64,000 nt of DNA, taken from JACCZH01 sp963729445. Lineage in GTDB: Bacteria > Chloroflexota > Chloroflexia > Thermomicrobiales > CFX8. This document shows, in pieces, positions 28,378 to 37,693 of this stretch. The notes under the pieces were generated by a model, which was not told the DNA's origin, made no database searches, and was given only the letters and a program-made list of their open reading frames with translations. The first letter of the stretch is position 1, and each line of letters starts with the position of its first letter. A program made the translations under genes and the position numbers. The stretch is from assembly GCA_963729445.1 (NCBI GenBank), contig CAVSNU010000003.1, positions 186,001-250,000 on the forward strand, written 5' to 3'.

Positions 28378-28626
28378 TTAGCCGGTCACGTCCGCGACGT
28401 AGGCTACAACGATAATGGCGAACAGAGCGGTTAGCGGAATGAGGCTGACGCTGAGAGCTCTCCCAACCCAGATGAGGGCTGGATTGTCGTCCTGGACGGC
28501 TCCGGAGATAATCTCCCTGCCCGCGATTATGGCGACAAGTGCCAACAGGACAATCGCGCTGGCCGTGTCAAGCAAAAGCGTCGAGGAGGTCGTGGTCACG
28601 ATCGTTTCGGTGATGATGGATGTCAT
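28378..28626 (-). CDS. Small integral membrane protein (82 aa)
   Basis: Family not recognised. Two hydrophobic segments, about residues 20-38 (TASAIVLLALVAIIAGREI) and 54-78 (a long leucine/isoleucine/valine run), are joined by a short polar loop with DDNPAL. The N terminus is threonine-rich and outside the helices. There is no strong ribosome binding site. It is downstream of the CPBP protease gene on the same strand with a 54-base gap, so a shared transcript is possible. Confidence 0.65.
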   Translation of the reverse strand: MTSIITETIVTTTSSTLLLDTASAIVLLALVAIIAGREIISGAVQDDNPALIWVGRALSVSLIPLTALFAIIVVAYVADVTG

Positions 28627-28680
28627 TGGCGCGATCCGTTCGTTGTCGGACTCATGGGCCCGCCGAGTAACGCTGCCGTG

Positions 28681-29583
28681 CTAGGAGAAATACTGCGGGA
28701 GGATGATCAGCGAGGTCACACTTGCCGCGCTGTGTGCAACAACGCTACCGCTTATCGATCGGGTCCATTGGACAAGCAGACCGAAGAACAAGCCAACGCC
28801 GATCATGAACAGCACATTGGCTGCAGAGCCCTGACCGATGTGCAGAGCCCCGAAGATCAGGCTCCCGAGCAGGATGCCCGACCAACGACCGAGCGCCTGC
28901 TGGCAGACGTGTTGCAGAACCCCGCGGTACAGCACCTCTTCAAGTACCCCGGTTACCACTATGAGCCCAACGATTGAGACGACGATGCCCCCGGAGATCA
29001 ACTCGTCCGAGAGTTGGAATGGACGTACCAGCTCATAATGCAGCAGGCCTATGCCGATTCCCGACAGGCCAGTAGCAACCGTGAGAGGGATGTGCCCCCG
29101 GTTGGGCAGGCGAAGACCCATAGTCCGCGCGGGGAGTGGAATCGCGCTCAGGATGCCGATCAGCATGCCCCAGAGAGGGATACTCGCGACGAGTATCCAC
29201 CAGGCGCCGTTTGTTTGATTCATTGGAACAGTCAGAGAGACAATCCGGACGACCGGTGCGATCATGAGCGCGATACCCAGCGTTGTCACCCCAGCGTTCT
29301 CGCCGCGTGCGCAAGCGATTACGATGCAACCGAGAATGCCTAGGTGGACAAGGATGCCCCAGGTGGGGTCTGCGCGTGAGCTTGCAATCTCCGCCAGTAC
29401 GACTGCGATCAGGTAGAGTCCTGTCCAGCGGCGCAGGCGCAGGATTGCATCTGGGTCGGTCCAGATACCCGTCGAGACAGATGGTTGCGCGACCGCCCTC
29501 GCGATCATTGATGAAACCGTCGCCATCTGTTCGGCCTGCCGCTCAGATCCCCGCGCCAACGAATCACTCATACACCTGTCCAT
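28681..29583 (-). CDS. CPBP-family intramembrane metalloprotease
   Basis: About eight hydrophobic segments. The three CPBP (Rce1/Abi) motifs are EEVLYRG (EE at 215-216, R220), FGALHI with H at about 249, and VVAHSAAS at about 280. In this family the glutamates and histidines bind the catalytic zinc within the membrane. Bacterial members process peptides or act in immunity to bacteriocins; nothing nearby identifies the substrate. The start is ATG 29583 or 29571. Confidence 0.9.
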   Translation of the reverse strand: MDRCMSDSLARGSERQAEQMATVSSMIARAVAQPSVSTGIWTDPDAILRLRRWTGLYLIAVVLAEIASSRADPTWGILVHLGILGCIVIACARGENAGVTTLGIALMIAPVVRIVSLTVPMNQTNGAWWILVASIPLWGMLIGILSAIPLPARTMGLRLPNRGHIPLTVATGLSGIGIGLLHYELVRPFQLSDELISGGIVVSIVGLIVVTGVLEEVLYRGVLQHVCQQALGRWSGILLGSLIFGALHIGQGSAANVLFMIGVGLFFGLLVQWTRSISGSVVAHSAASVTSLIILPQYFS

Positions 29584-30102
29584 TCCAGATCCCGGATCGA
29601 ATCGGACTAACGCGGTCGCGTGACCGGGGAGCCAATTCTCAACCGGCGGTCATAACCTCATGAGTATCGACGACTTCGTTACGATGTGAATGATTTGATT
29701 GACGCCCTACATGACATTAACGTCAGAAAACGTTTACCCGTATCTATAGCGCTCGTACCGCTCCTGAATGCATGACTCTAGCCAAGTCTCTCTGGAAATC
29801 ACACGGCCTAAGCCGGCCGGAATCGGCGCACTATCCCGAGCCGACGCGCTTTCTCTCATCGTTGACTCTTCCATCGAGCGATGTTCCCGGCATCGGGGAT
29901 CTATGCGTCTTGTGGCTGCACGATAAGCTACAGGTTTTCATCGTTTACAAATGACGATCATCACAAAATGAAGACTTCTCCTACATACTCGTTATGACCG
30001 GGCACCCAAGAGTTGGTAGAAGGTTCACCGCTGGTGCGGGGACTCAGGGTGGTCCGCAGGATGGATAAGAGCCGAGGTAAAGCCAGACTGAAAAGGGGAA
30101 CC
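29584..30102 (+). other. Divergent intergenic region, no gene seen
   Basis: Promoter region between the CPBP protease (minus) and the flavoprotein reductase (plus). Several AT-richer stretches (about 29680-29750 and 29930-29985) could hold promoters, but no clear -35/-10 pair stands out. Short frames here lack ribosome binding sites. Confidence 0.4.
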
Positions 30103-31341
30103 ATGCTTGATGAGCGGCAGGTGGATGTCCTGGTTGTGGGAGGCGGACCGGCAGGCGCAGCGGTGGCGCGTGATATTGCGCTCGCGGGCTGGTCAGTTCT
30201 GATCGCCGAACGCGATGTGGCGATTGGGAAGCCAGTGCAGTGCTCAGGGCTGGTAACCCACCGCACGCTCGTGACGGCAGGGCTGAGCCCGTCGATGACA
30301 AACAACGCGCTAACCGGGGCCGCTGTGTATTCCCCACGTCGTCAACGCTATGAGATCGGCGGTGACCGCGTTCATGCCTACATCCTTGATCGCACAAAAT
30401 TCGATGAAGGCATGATGGAACAGGCGCTCGCCGCGGGCGTGGAGCTGTTCAACAGCACGAGGGTTGTCTCTCTCAGTCGAGATGATCGCTGGCTGCGCAT
30501 CCAGACCGAGCGTGGTGGGCGGACCCAGAGCGTCCGTGCACGCCTGGTGATTGGCGCGGACGGGCCACGCTCGCTTGTCGCAAGCTTCCTCGGACTACCG
30601 CCTCCATCAGAGTTTCTGCGAGCGCGCGGCGCGGACGTGCGCCTTCCACGGCGGCCGGCAACGGATCAGGTGCAGATTTTCGCTGGCGAGCGCTACGCGC
30701 CCGGCTTCTTCGCCTGGGCAATCCCGTTTGGGGATGACCGGTATCGTATCGGCTGGGGAATCGGTCGAGCGTCGGCTGAGACACAGCACCTTGAGAATCT
30801 AATCGCGGACTTTCCGGAGATTTTCCACGGCATTGAGGTGCTCACCCAGACAGGCGGCCTCATCCCGCTTGGCCCGCGGCCTCGGACCTTTGGCGACGGC
30901 GGGATGGTCGTTGGCGATGCCGCCGGTCAAGCGAAGGCGACTAGTGGCGGTGGACTCTACACCTCACTAACGTGTGCAACCCATTGCGCAAGGGTCGCGA
31001 TAGAGGCGCTGGCCAGCGATGACACCTCCGCAGCACGTCTGTCCGCGTACGATCGGGCCTGGAGGGCTGACATCGGGCAGGAACTGGATCGAGCCACGAT
31101 CCTGCGCGAGGCCTACCGCACGCTGAGTGACGATGACCTTGAGTGGGGCTTGCGGATGCTGCGTCTACCGCGTATGCGCCATATCGTCGATCGCTATGGC
31201 GATATTGACTATCCATCCCGCCTCTCCACAGTTGTGCTTCGGACCGCCCCTACGCTGCTGCGCTTCCTCAGCAGAAGAGGCAGCGCCATCGACACTCAAG
31301 CAGTCGATGATCCGGTTCCAGCGTGGGCACCCAATCCGTAG
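30103..31341 (+). CDS. Geranylgeranyl-reductase-family FAD-dependent oxidoreductase
   Basis: Flavoprotein of 412 residues. The FAD-binding DVLVVGGGPAGAAVARDIA at the N terminus is followed by the family mark KPVQCSGLVT. LVIGADGPRSLVA and GGMVVGDAAGQAKATSGGG are the second and third FAD contacts. Members saturate isoprenoid double bonds in chlorophyll side chains, archaeal lipids or menaquinone tails; in a non-photosynthetic bacterium quinone or polyprenol reduction is the likeliest role. ATG 30103 is chosen because AGGGGA lies 5 bases before it; an upstream frame to 30013 lacks a start signal. Confidence 0.9.
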   Translation: MLDERQVDVLVVGGGPAGAAVARDIALAGWSVLIAERDVAIGKPVQCSGLVTHRTLVTAGLSPSMTNNALTGAAVYSPRRQRYEIGGDRVHAYILDRTKFDEGMMEQALAAGVELFNSTRVVSLSRDDRWLRIQTERGGRTQSVRARLVIGADGPRSLVASFLGLPPPSEFLRARGADVRLPRRPATDQVQIFAGERYAPGFFAWAIPFGDDRYRIGWGIGRASAETQHLENLIADFPEIFHGIEVLTQTGGLIPLGPRPRTFGDGGMVVGDAAGQAKATSGGGLYTSLTCATHCARVAIEALASDDTSAARLSAYDRAWRADIGQELDRATILREAYRTLSDDDLEWGLRMLRLPRMRHIVDRYGDIDYPSRLSTVVLRTAPTLLRFLSRRGSAIDTQAVDDPVPAWAPNP

Positions 31342-31383
31342 AGACACCCGAGCCCACGACGTGGCTCGTTTATTCCTGGACCT

Positions 31384-31420
31384 GAACGACCGCGACCGCC
31401 CTAATCGGCCGCGGTCGTTC
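31384..31420 (+). terminator. Inverted repeat, probable terminator after the reductase gene
   Basis: GAACGACCGCG and CGCGGTCGTTC form a perfect 11-bp stem around a 15-base loop, 43 bases after the stop. Only a short T-containing tail follows. Confidence 0.6.
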
Positions 31421-31612
31421 TATGTGTTCGCGCAAGTGCCTGGAATATTGTCACAGGTTTCTTTCAGGATCGTCAGTTCTTGTGTTTCTGTGGCTGCGGA
31501 AAAGTCATAAGTCTCTCCGATACTGATCTTCATGGGAACAATTGGGACGCATCAGGGTGCTACCACAAGTGCCAGATTCGCACTGCGCGTCCGAAGTATG
31601 GGGAGAACAAGT

Positions 31613-32386
31613 ATGCCCGATGGAGCAGTTGCGTGCCGTGTTGTGGTGGCAATTCCAGCGTTTAATGAATCTTCATCCATCTGTAATGTTATTGCCGTGG
31701 CACGCCGGCATGTCTCAGAGGTTATTGTCGTCGACGACGGGAGCAGCGACAACACCGCGGCCCTCGCCGCATCGGCTGGAGCTTCCGTCATCCGCCACAA
31801 ACGCAACCAGGGAAAGGCCGCGGGGATCATGACCGCATTCCGCATGGCCGCCCAGCGCGACGCGGATGTGCTCATCCTGCTCGATGGTGATGGACAGCAC
31901 GACCCTGGCGAGATCCCCGACCTGATGGCGCCAATCCTGGACGGACGAGCCGATGTTGTTGTTGGCTCGCGTTTTCTGGAGACCCGGAACCCTACACCGT
32001 TCTACCGGACAATTGGCCAACGTGCGCTGAACCTGGCGACCCACCTCGGAAGCGGTGTGCCCTGCTCGGACTCCCAGTGCGGCTACCGGGCATTTGGCCG
32101 CCGCGCGTTTACGTCGATCGAGCTTAGCGAGTCATTTCTCCACGGACTCTCTGCGGAGAGCGAGATGCAGTTCGAGATCGGAGCACATGGACTGAGGCTC
32201 GAGGAAGTCCCGATCTATGTCCGCTACCACGAAAAGGCGCGGCGTAGCCCGATCAAGCATGGGTTTGGCGTGCTCTACCGCGTCGGTGCAATGACCGCCC
32301 AGCGCCGCAAGTGGGCGACTGTCGGTGTCGTCGCTACCATGACCTGTGCCGCCATTGCTGTGCTGTCAATCGCCTTGATGGTGTAA
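31613..32386 (+). CDS. Family 2 glycosyltransferase, dolichol/polyprenol-phosphate-mannose-synthase-like
   Basis: DPM1/GtrB-like GT2 that loads a hexose onto a polyprenyl phosphate. It begins VVVAIPAFNESSSICNVI, with VDDGSSDNTAALAASAG and LILLDGDGQHDPGEIPDL (DXD) and the QCGYRAFGRRAF block typical of this group. One C-terminal membrane segment (about the last 25 residues) follows. ATG 31613 is preceded by GGGGAGA. It opens the second glycan operon and could feed sugar to the GT-C-like enzyme at 44139. Confidence 0.9.
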   Translation: MPDGAVACRVVVAIPAFNESSSICNVIAVARRHVSEVIVVDDGSSDNTAALAASAGASVIRHKRNQGKAAGIMTAFRMAAQRDADVLILLDGDGQHDPGEIPDLMAPILDGRADVVVGSRFLETRNPTPFYRTIGQRALNLATHLGSGVPCSDSQCGYRAFGRRAFTSIELSESFLHGLSAESEMQFEIGAHGLRLEEVPIYVRYHEKARRSPIKHGFGVLYRVGAMTAQRRKWATVGVVATMTCAAIAVLSIALMV

Positions 32387-32397
32387 GGAGCACAGCT

Positions 32398-33534
32398 ATG
32401 GGTACGACCTTCCCATCGGCGACCGTTATCGTCGTTGGCTTCAACAGTCGTGACTACCTCGAAACGTGTTTTAGCGCATTGATTCGGCAGGACTACGAAG
32501 CGAACGTGGAGTTGCTGTTCGTCGACAACGAATCCAGCGACGGTAGCATCGAGCACGTGCGAGCAGCATTCCCGCAAGTGCGAGTCATCGAGAGCGGTGG
32601 CAACCTCGGCTACGCCGGCGGGAACAACCACGGCGCACGCTACGCGGCTGGGGACGTGCTGGCCTTCATCAATCCGGATACGTGCGCGGACCCGACCTGG
32701 CTGAGGGAGCTTGTCCGCCCGTTGATCGAGGACCGAAGTGTCGGTCTCACAACATCGAAGATCGTCCATATGGACCGGCCAGACATCATCAACACGTGCG
32801 GAAACGAGATCTCGCTGATAGGTATCACCGTCTGTCGCAAGGCCGGCCAGTTTGCCCGCGAGGTCGAGACCAACGAGGAAGTGCCCGCCGTGTCTGGTGC
32901 GGCTTTCGCCACCTGGGCGATTCTGTTCAAAAATCTCGGCGGGTTTGACGAGCGGTTCTGGATGTACCTGGAGGATACAGACCTCTCCTGGAGAGCGCGC
33001 CGGGCCGGATACCGGTGCATTCTGGCGGCGAGGTCTGTGGTGAAGCACGAGTACTCGTTTTCTCTTTCGCCAGCGAAGACGCGGCAGATCGAGTGCAATC
33101 GCTACCTCATGCTCGCCAAAAACCTGAGCGTACGTAGCCTGTGTGCCATGGTGATGCTCCTGATGCTCGGTGAGCTGCTGACCTGGGGCTGGGCTGGGCT
33201 GCGGGGTCCGAAGCACCTGTGGGCGAAGCTACTTGCCTGCGGCTGGGCGCTCGCGCACATCGACGACCTCTGGAAGGCGAACCAGCGCGAAGCCAGGATG
33301 CGCCGGATACCTGAGGGAGACGTGCTGCGCCTCCATTCTCCGATGCCTCCGATAACGTCGATCGTGAGCGGCAGTGTTGGACGAGTGGCAGCGGCTAGCC
33401 TGCAACCAGCGACATTCTTGCTTGGGGCTGCTGCGCTGTTCATTATCAATATCGATTTCGGGCTACCACAGCCTTCAGGTAGCGGCAACTTAACTGACAA
33501 CGAGCTGCTCCCTGCACCATTGGATGGTGATTGA
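32398..33534 (+). CDS. Family 2 glycosyltransferase with C-terminal hydrophobic tail
   Basis: Rhamnosyltransferase-type GT2. Motifs are VIVVGFNSRDYLETCF, FVDNESSDGSIEHV, LAFINPDTCADP and YLEDTDLSWRARRAGY. It is 378 residues long. The C-terminal part has two hydrophobic stretches, including FLLGAAALFIINIDFG near the end. AAGGAG lies 7 bases before ATG 32398, eleven bases after the previous stop. The stop shares one base with the next start (TGATG). Confidence 0.88.
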   Translation: MGTTFPSATVIVVGFNSRDYLETCFSALIRQDYEANVELLFVDNESSDGSIEHVRAAFPQVRVIESGGNLGYAGGNNHGARYAAGDVLAFINPDTCADPTWLRELVRPLIEDRSVGLTTSKIVHMDRPDIINTCGNEISLIGITVCRKAGQFAREVETNEEVPAVSGAAFATWAILFKNLGGFDERFWMYLEDTDLSWRARRAGYRCILAARSVVKHEYSFSLSPAKTRQIECNRYLMLAKNLSVRSLCAMVMLLMLGELLTWGWAGLRGPKHLWAKLLACGWALAHIDDLWKANQREARMRRIPEGDVLRLHSPMPPITSIVSGSVGRVAAASLQPATFLLGAAALFIINIDFGLPQPSGSGNLTDNELLPAPLDGD

Positions 33535-34715
33535 TGCGGATCGCTCATGTCAGCGCGACCTTCCCACCGTACTACGGGGGCACAGGGAATGTGTGCTTCC
33601 ACAACGCCCGGATTCTGGTCGAGCGCGGCCATGAAGTCCATGTTGTTACGGCCACGTGGCCCGGGGAGCGTATCGATCCAAAAGGGGTAACGGTTCATCG
33701 CGTGCGGCCGCTCGTGCGGGCTGGAAACGCCCCCCTCCTGCCTCGCCTTGCGCACTTGAAAGGGTTCGACATCATCCACGTGCACTGTCCATTCATCAGT
33801 GGGGCAGAGCTTGTTGCGCTGGGATCGGTAGCGCGGCGTACCCCGCTCGTCCTGACATATCACAATGACCTGGTCGCGCCCGGCGTTCGTGGACGCATCT
33901 TCTCACTCTACGAGCGCTCGATGACACGTTTTGTCCTGAAGGCTGCGTCGCGCATCTGTGTTGTTTCAACCGGCCACGCACGGGGATCGCGCGGTCTCCG
34001 CGAGGTGCTACTGCATCGCCCCGAAATTGTGACGGAAGTGCCGAATGGTGTCGATCCGCTCGCCTTTGCAGAGTTGGGATCCGATCCGGAATTGAGGTCA
34101 CGAATCGGGATCCCGGTAGATGCGACGATTGTCGCCTTCGTAGCAGTTCTGGACGTGGCTCACCAGTTCAAGCGCCTCGATCTCCTCCTTCGGGCGGTCG
34201 CGGCGCTCGACGACCGATCGGTCCATGTATTGATCGTCGGCGACGGCGGCTTGCGTCCCAGCTACGTTCGGCTCGCGGAGTCGCTCGGCATTCGATCGCG
34301 AACTCATTGGGTGGGAGCAGTGCCACATCAGGATCTGCCTCCGCTGCTGGCGGAGAGCGATCTCCTCGTCCTGCCATCCGACTCGGTCGAATCGTTTGGC
34401 CTGGTGCTCATTGAGGCGATGGCGAGCGCGAAGCCGGTTATCGCCACTGGCCTGCCGGGAGTCCGCGAGATCGTCACGGATGGCGTCGATGGTCTTCTGG
34501 CTGCGCCCGGTGATCTGGCGGACCTTTCGGCCAAGCTAGCTTCGCTCGTTGGGGACTCAGGGCGACGCAGGCAGATGGGGCGTCTCGGCCGCGAGAAGGT
34601 ATTGCGGCTCTATTCGTGGAATACAATTGGTGAGCGGCTTGAGCGCGTATATGAGGATGTCCTCTCAGGTACGACTGTCGGAGCACCCGTCCAGTTTGGG
34701 CAAGTGAGCCGATGA
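33534..34715 (+). CDS. Family 4 glycosyltransferase
   Basis: GT-B retaining enzyme. It opens MRIAHVSATFPPYYGGTGN, with TEVPNGVDPLAF, VAFVAVLDVAHQFKRLDLLL and the donor-binding run SVESFGLVLIEAMASAKPVI (the EX7E motif, E...E). The C terminus is the usual helix returning to the N domain. ATG 33534 overlaps the previous stop; the stop overlaps the next gene by ATGA, so the genes are translationally coupled. Confidence 0.92.
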   Translation: MRIAHVSATFPPYYGGTGNVCFHNARILVERGHEVHVVTATWPGERIDPKGVTVHRVRPLVRAGNAPLLPRLAHLKGFDIIHVHCPFISGAELVALGSVARRTPLVLTYHNDLVAPGVRGRIFSLYERSMTRFVLKAASRICVVSTGHARGSRGLREVLLHRPEIVTEVPNGVDPLAFAELGSDPELRSRIGIPVDATIVAFVAVLDVAHQFKRLDLLLRAVAALDDRSVHVLIVGDGGLRPSYVRLAESLGIRSRTHWVGAVPHQDLPPLLAESDLLVLPSDSVESFGLVLIEAMASAKPVIATGLPGVREIVTDGVDGLLAAPGDLADLSAKLASLVGDSGRRRQMGRLGREKVLRLYSWNTIGERLERVYEDVLSGTTVGAPVQFGQVSR

Positions 34716-35851
34716 AGATTCTCTGGGTCGCTCATGCCGGCTGGCATATTCCACAGCGCGAGCACCTCTTTTGCCGGGCGCTCTCTGAGAGACATGAAGT
34801 GCACGTCACCGACTGGGTGGCGGACTTCAGCGCTCCACGAGACTACTTGTCCAGACGCTACGCGCGTGCGCTCATTCCAGGGAAGTATCAGGATGGGCCG
34901 GTCACGGTCCATCGTATCCCACGTCTATCACCGGCACTGCCGTTCCGGACTTTACGCCGGTTGAACACTTCGATCTTCCTCCGATCGGTACAGGCGATCA
35001 TCCGCCGCCATCAGATCGATGTCGTCGTCGGGACATGCGTGGTTCCTCCTCCAGTTGCACCGCGCCTCATCTTCGATCTGTTTGACGACAACGTTGCATT
35101 TTGGCGCGATGGTAAACGGATGCGCGCATACGCCGACGAAATCGAAAAGGTGGAACAGCGCTACCTGCACGAGGCGGACGCAGTCGTTGCCGCGAGCTCG
35201 GTTCTTGCGGAAATGGCGCGAGCCGCCGGTACGACACGACCCATCTATCACGTCCCAAATGGCATTGACGTGGCCTCCTTTGAAGGGATCGATCGCGAAG
35301 ATGCCAGGATGCTCTTTGGTTTCTCGGGGACGGTCGTAGGCTCGGTCGGCAATCATGACAGCACCGTGGAGGTCGACAAGATGCTTGACGCCGCGCAATC
35401 GCTCTCCGGTGATGGTATCCAGTTCGTCATTGCCGGAAGAGGGTCTGCAATCCCGTACGCGTCTGCGCGAGTGGACCGCGACGGTATCAAGAACGTCTCC
35501 GTTCGCGGGTATCTCGCGCCAGACGAAGCGCGCAGGATGGTAGTAGCGCTCGACGTGGGTCTCTGCCCCTATTCAAAGTCCGCGATGGACGATGCCCGGA
35601 GCCCTATGCGCTTGCTCATGTATGCAGCCGGCGGCCTGCCGACAGTCTGCACCGACCTGGAGGAGGTGCGTCGAACGTGCCTTTCCAACGTGGTTCTCGT
35701 TGAAGACAATGCGTCTGCATTCGCGTCTGGAATCAGGGCAGCGCTCGCGATACCTCGTGGCTGTCCGCCTGAGATCGACAACTTTGAGTTGTCCCTCCTG
35801 GTCGGTATCTACGAGCGTGTCCTCATGAACGACTTCCCGGAGGAGCCATGA
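34712..35851 (+). CDS. GT-B-fold glycosyltransferase (GT4/GT1-like)
   Basis: The N domain begins MKILWVAHAGWHIPQREHLF. The linker carries YHVPNGIDVASF, and the C domain IQFVIAGRGSAIPYASARV. GLCPYSKSAMDDARSPMRLL replaces the commoner E-X7-E segment, so sugar-donor handling may differ. It is 379 residues long. ATGA overlaps are present at both ends, which ties it to the operon. Confidence 0.85.
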   Translation: MKILWVAHAGWHIPQREHLFCRALSERHEVHVTDWVADFSAPRDYLSRRYARALIPGKYQDGPVTVHRIPRLSPALPFRTLRRLNTSIFLRSVQAIIRRHQIDVVVGTCVVPPPVAPRLIFDLFDDNVAFWRDGKRMRAYADEIEKVEQRYLHEADAVVAASSVLAEMARAAGTTRPIYHVPNGIDVASFEGIDREDARMLFGFSGTVVGSVGNHDSTVEVDKMLDAAQSLSGDGIQFVIAGRGSAIPYASARVDRDGIKNVSVRGYLAPDEARRMVVALDVGLCPYSKSAMDDARSPMRLLMYAAGGLPTVCTDLEEVRRTCLSNVVLVEDNASAFASGIRAALAIPRGCPPEIDNFELSLLVGIYERVLMNDFPEEP

Positions 35852-37077
35852 TGACCATGTCATATCGCTGGGCTATTCCAATACTGATGGGAACCCATTG
35901 CGCAGTTACCTGGTGGAGCGCGGTGCGCCGAGGCGCACTAGCGCGGCAGGCAATTCGTGCCACGCCAACACCTCCGGAGGCCATCGCCGAACCGTTCGTG
36001 TCCGTTCTGATTCCCGCCTGGAATGAGGCGGGTACGATCGAATCCTGTCTCTCCTCACTGGAACAGGTGAGCTACAGAAATCTGGAGGTTGTTGTCATAG
36101 CGGGTGGTGACGACGGGACATTTGAGGCCGTGCGTGGCTGGTCGTCCTCGCGTCATCCATCGACTGTCGTTCGACAGCCCCCTGGCGGTAAGAATGCCGC
36201 CCTCACTCTTGGCCTATCAGTCGCCAAGGGTGACGTGATCGTCATCCTCGATGCCGATTCGATCGTCGAGCCCTATTGGCTCCGACGATTGATCCTTCCG
36301 ATCACGGAAGGAGGACACGCTGTCTGCGGAGACTTTCACCCGAAGCGCTGGACATGGGTCTCAGCGTACGAGCAAATGCAAAAGATTGCCGCGAACCATG
36401 TCCAGGCAGCCTCGGCACTCCAGGGCAGCGGCTCAATAGCGGTAACTCGCGATGCGCTGGACGTTGTCGGTGGTTTTCCACCGTCCGTCAAGGTGGGAGT
36501 GGACTGGGACCTCGGTATTCGTTTGCAGCGGGCAGGATTGCGACTGAGTTTCGCTCCGGGCGCTGATCTGCTTACCGACCGGCCGGCGACAATCGCTGAG
36601 CATTGGAAGAATGAGGTTCGCTGGCGTCGCGCACACCTCGCCTCGCTCTGGGAACATCGCCGGTGGTTCTTCCACGATATGGCGACCGCAATTCAGTCCT
36701 CAGCGTTCGCCATCATGACGATGATTACGATCTGTGTGGTTACAGCTCCGGTAGTTGTCGTGCTGCGATCCCCCTCTGCCGCGCGCCAGCTCCTTCTATT
36801 CGCAGTCATGTTCCTCGGATGGCTCGCCGTGCGACGGGCAGCGCTGGCCGGAACGATCGCGGCGTTCACGGGAGAACGCCACTGGCTGGGGTTGATGTGG
36901 GCGGCTCCGGTGTTGACTTTCGTCAGCATGCTGGCGAACGCCAGGGCAGCGACCACGATCTGGCGGCGTGTGGAGCACTTCAAGGGTCCGCGGCACGTCG
37001 TTCCGGCCGAAGGGTCGCGACCGGATACTCGTGTCTTGGCATCCTCCGAATCCGTGGACGAAGTGGGGAGGCGGTAG
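35848..37077 (+). CDS. Membrane-bound processive-type family 2 glycosyltransferase
   Basis: One N-terminal membrane segment (residues 5-25) is followed by a GT2 domain: VSVLIPAWNEAGTIESCL, VIVILDADSIVEPYW (DXD-like), LQGSGSIAVTRDALD and the WKNEVRWRRAHL segment resembling the Q/RXXRW box of hyaluronan and cellulose synthases. At least three C-terminal membrane helices follow (about 300-370). This architecture fits polymerising or lipid-linked transfer at the inner membrane. ATGA start overlap. Confidence 0.87.
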   Translation: MMTMSYRWAIPILMGTHCAVTWWSAVRRGALARQAIRATPTPPEAIAEPFVSVLIPAWNEAGTIESCLSSLEQVSYRNLEVVVIAGGDDGTFEAVRGWSSSRHPSTVVRQPPGGKNAALTLGLSVAKGDVIVILDADSIVEPYWLRRLILPITEGGHAVCGDFHPKRWTWVSAYEQMQKIAANHVQAASALQGSGSIAVTRDALDVVGGFPPSVKVGVDWDLGIRLQRAGLRLSFAPGADLLTDRPATIAEHWKNEVRWRRAHLASLWEHRRWFFHDMATAIQSSAFAIMTMITICVVTAPVVVVLRSPSAARQLLLFAVMFLGWLAVRRAALAGTIAAFTGERHWLGLMWAAPVLTFVSMLANARAATTIWRRVEHFKGPRHVVPAEGSRPDTRVLASSESVDEVGRR

Positions 37078-37078
37078 C

Positions 37079-37693
37079 GTGCAGATGGCTGCATTCGATC
37101 CATATTCCGTTGAAGGGCATTACGGTCTCGATCTCGCTTGCAGGTTGCTGCACGCCCGGCGTCCATCGGCGGTTGCCATCTATTCTGACGACCTCAACGT
37201 TACCCTCGCCGCGGTCCGGCGTCTGGGCTGGGTACCTGGGGACATCTTTGTCGAGTCCACACAAATCGCCGATGCGCTGCGCGCGTCGCTCGGAGTGGAG
37301 GCCAGAGTCATCACGTCGGGGATACATGCTGACGTCGCGCTAGTGCCATTCGCCTGGTCACGTTTGACCTCACCCCCGGATGCGGCGTGCGTCGTGCTCC
37401 TGTCCCACAATGCGTGGTCATACAAGAGTCTTATCGCGCCAGGAACAGTCGGCGCGACGGGCAGGTCTGCGCGCCGCTGGCTGGAGCAGACGCACGCTGT
37501 CCGTGATGCCGTTGGCCTGTTTACGCCCTCGTTCATTGCCCAATGGACGGTATCCCTCGCCAGCGGAACCAGGTGGCCGAACTGGCATTTCCGGCTCGGA
37601 CAGCGGGCGATGGACCGGCTGTACTCCGGTGGCGTGCTCCACCGCCTTGGTTATCTCCTTGTCCTCAGCGGCGACCGGCGGGAGACAGAGTGA
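37079..37693 (+). CDS. Unknown protein of the glycan operon (204 aa)
   Basis: I do not recognise the family. It alternates hydrophobic strands and helices like an alpha/beta Rossmann fold (PSAVAIYSDDLNVTLAAV, then GDIFVES, then DVALVPFAWSRL, then AACVVLLSHNAWSYKS) but lacks a clear glycine-rich nucleotide loop. There is no signal peptide. GTG 37079 is taken because GGGGAGG lies 7 bases before it, immediately after the previous stop. It ends with a GTGA overlap onto the toroid-like enzyme gene, suggesting the two products work together. Confidence 0.7.
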   Translation: MQMAAFDPYSVEGHYGLDLACRLLHARRPSAVAIYSDDLNVTLAAVRRLGWVPGDIFVESTQIADALRASLGVEARVITSGIHADVALVPFAWSRLTSPPDAACVVLLSHNAWSYKSLIAPGTVGATGRSARRWLEQTHAVRDAVGLFTPSFIAQWTVSLASGTRWPNWHFRLGQRAMDRLYSGGVLHRLGYLLVLSGDRRETE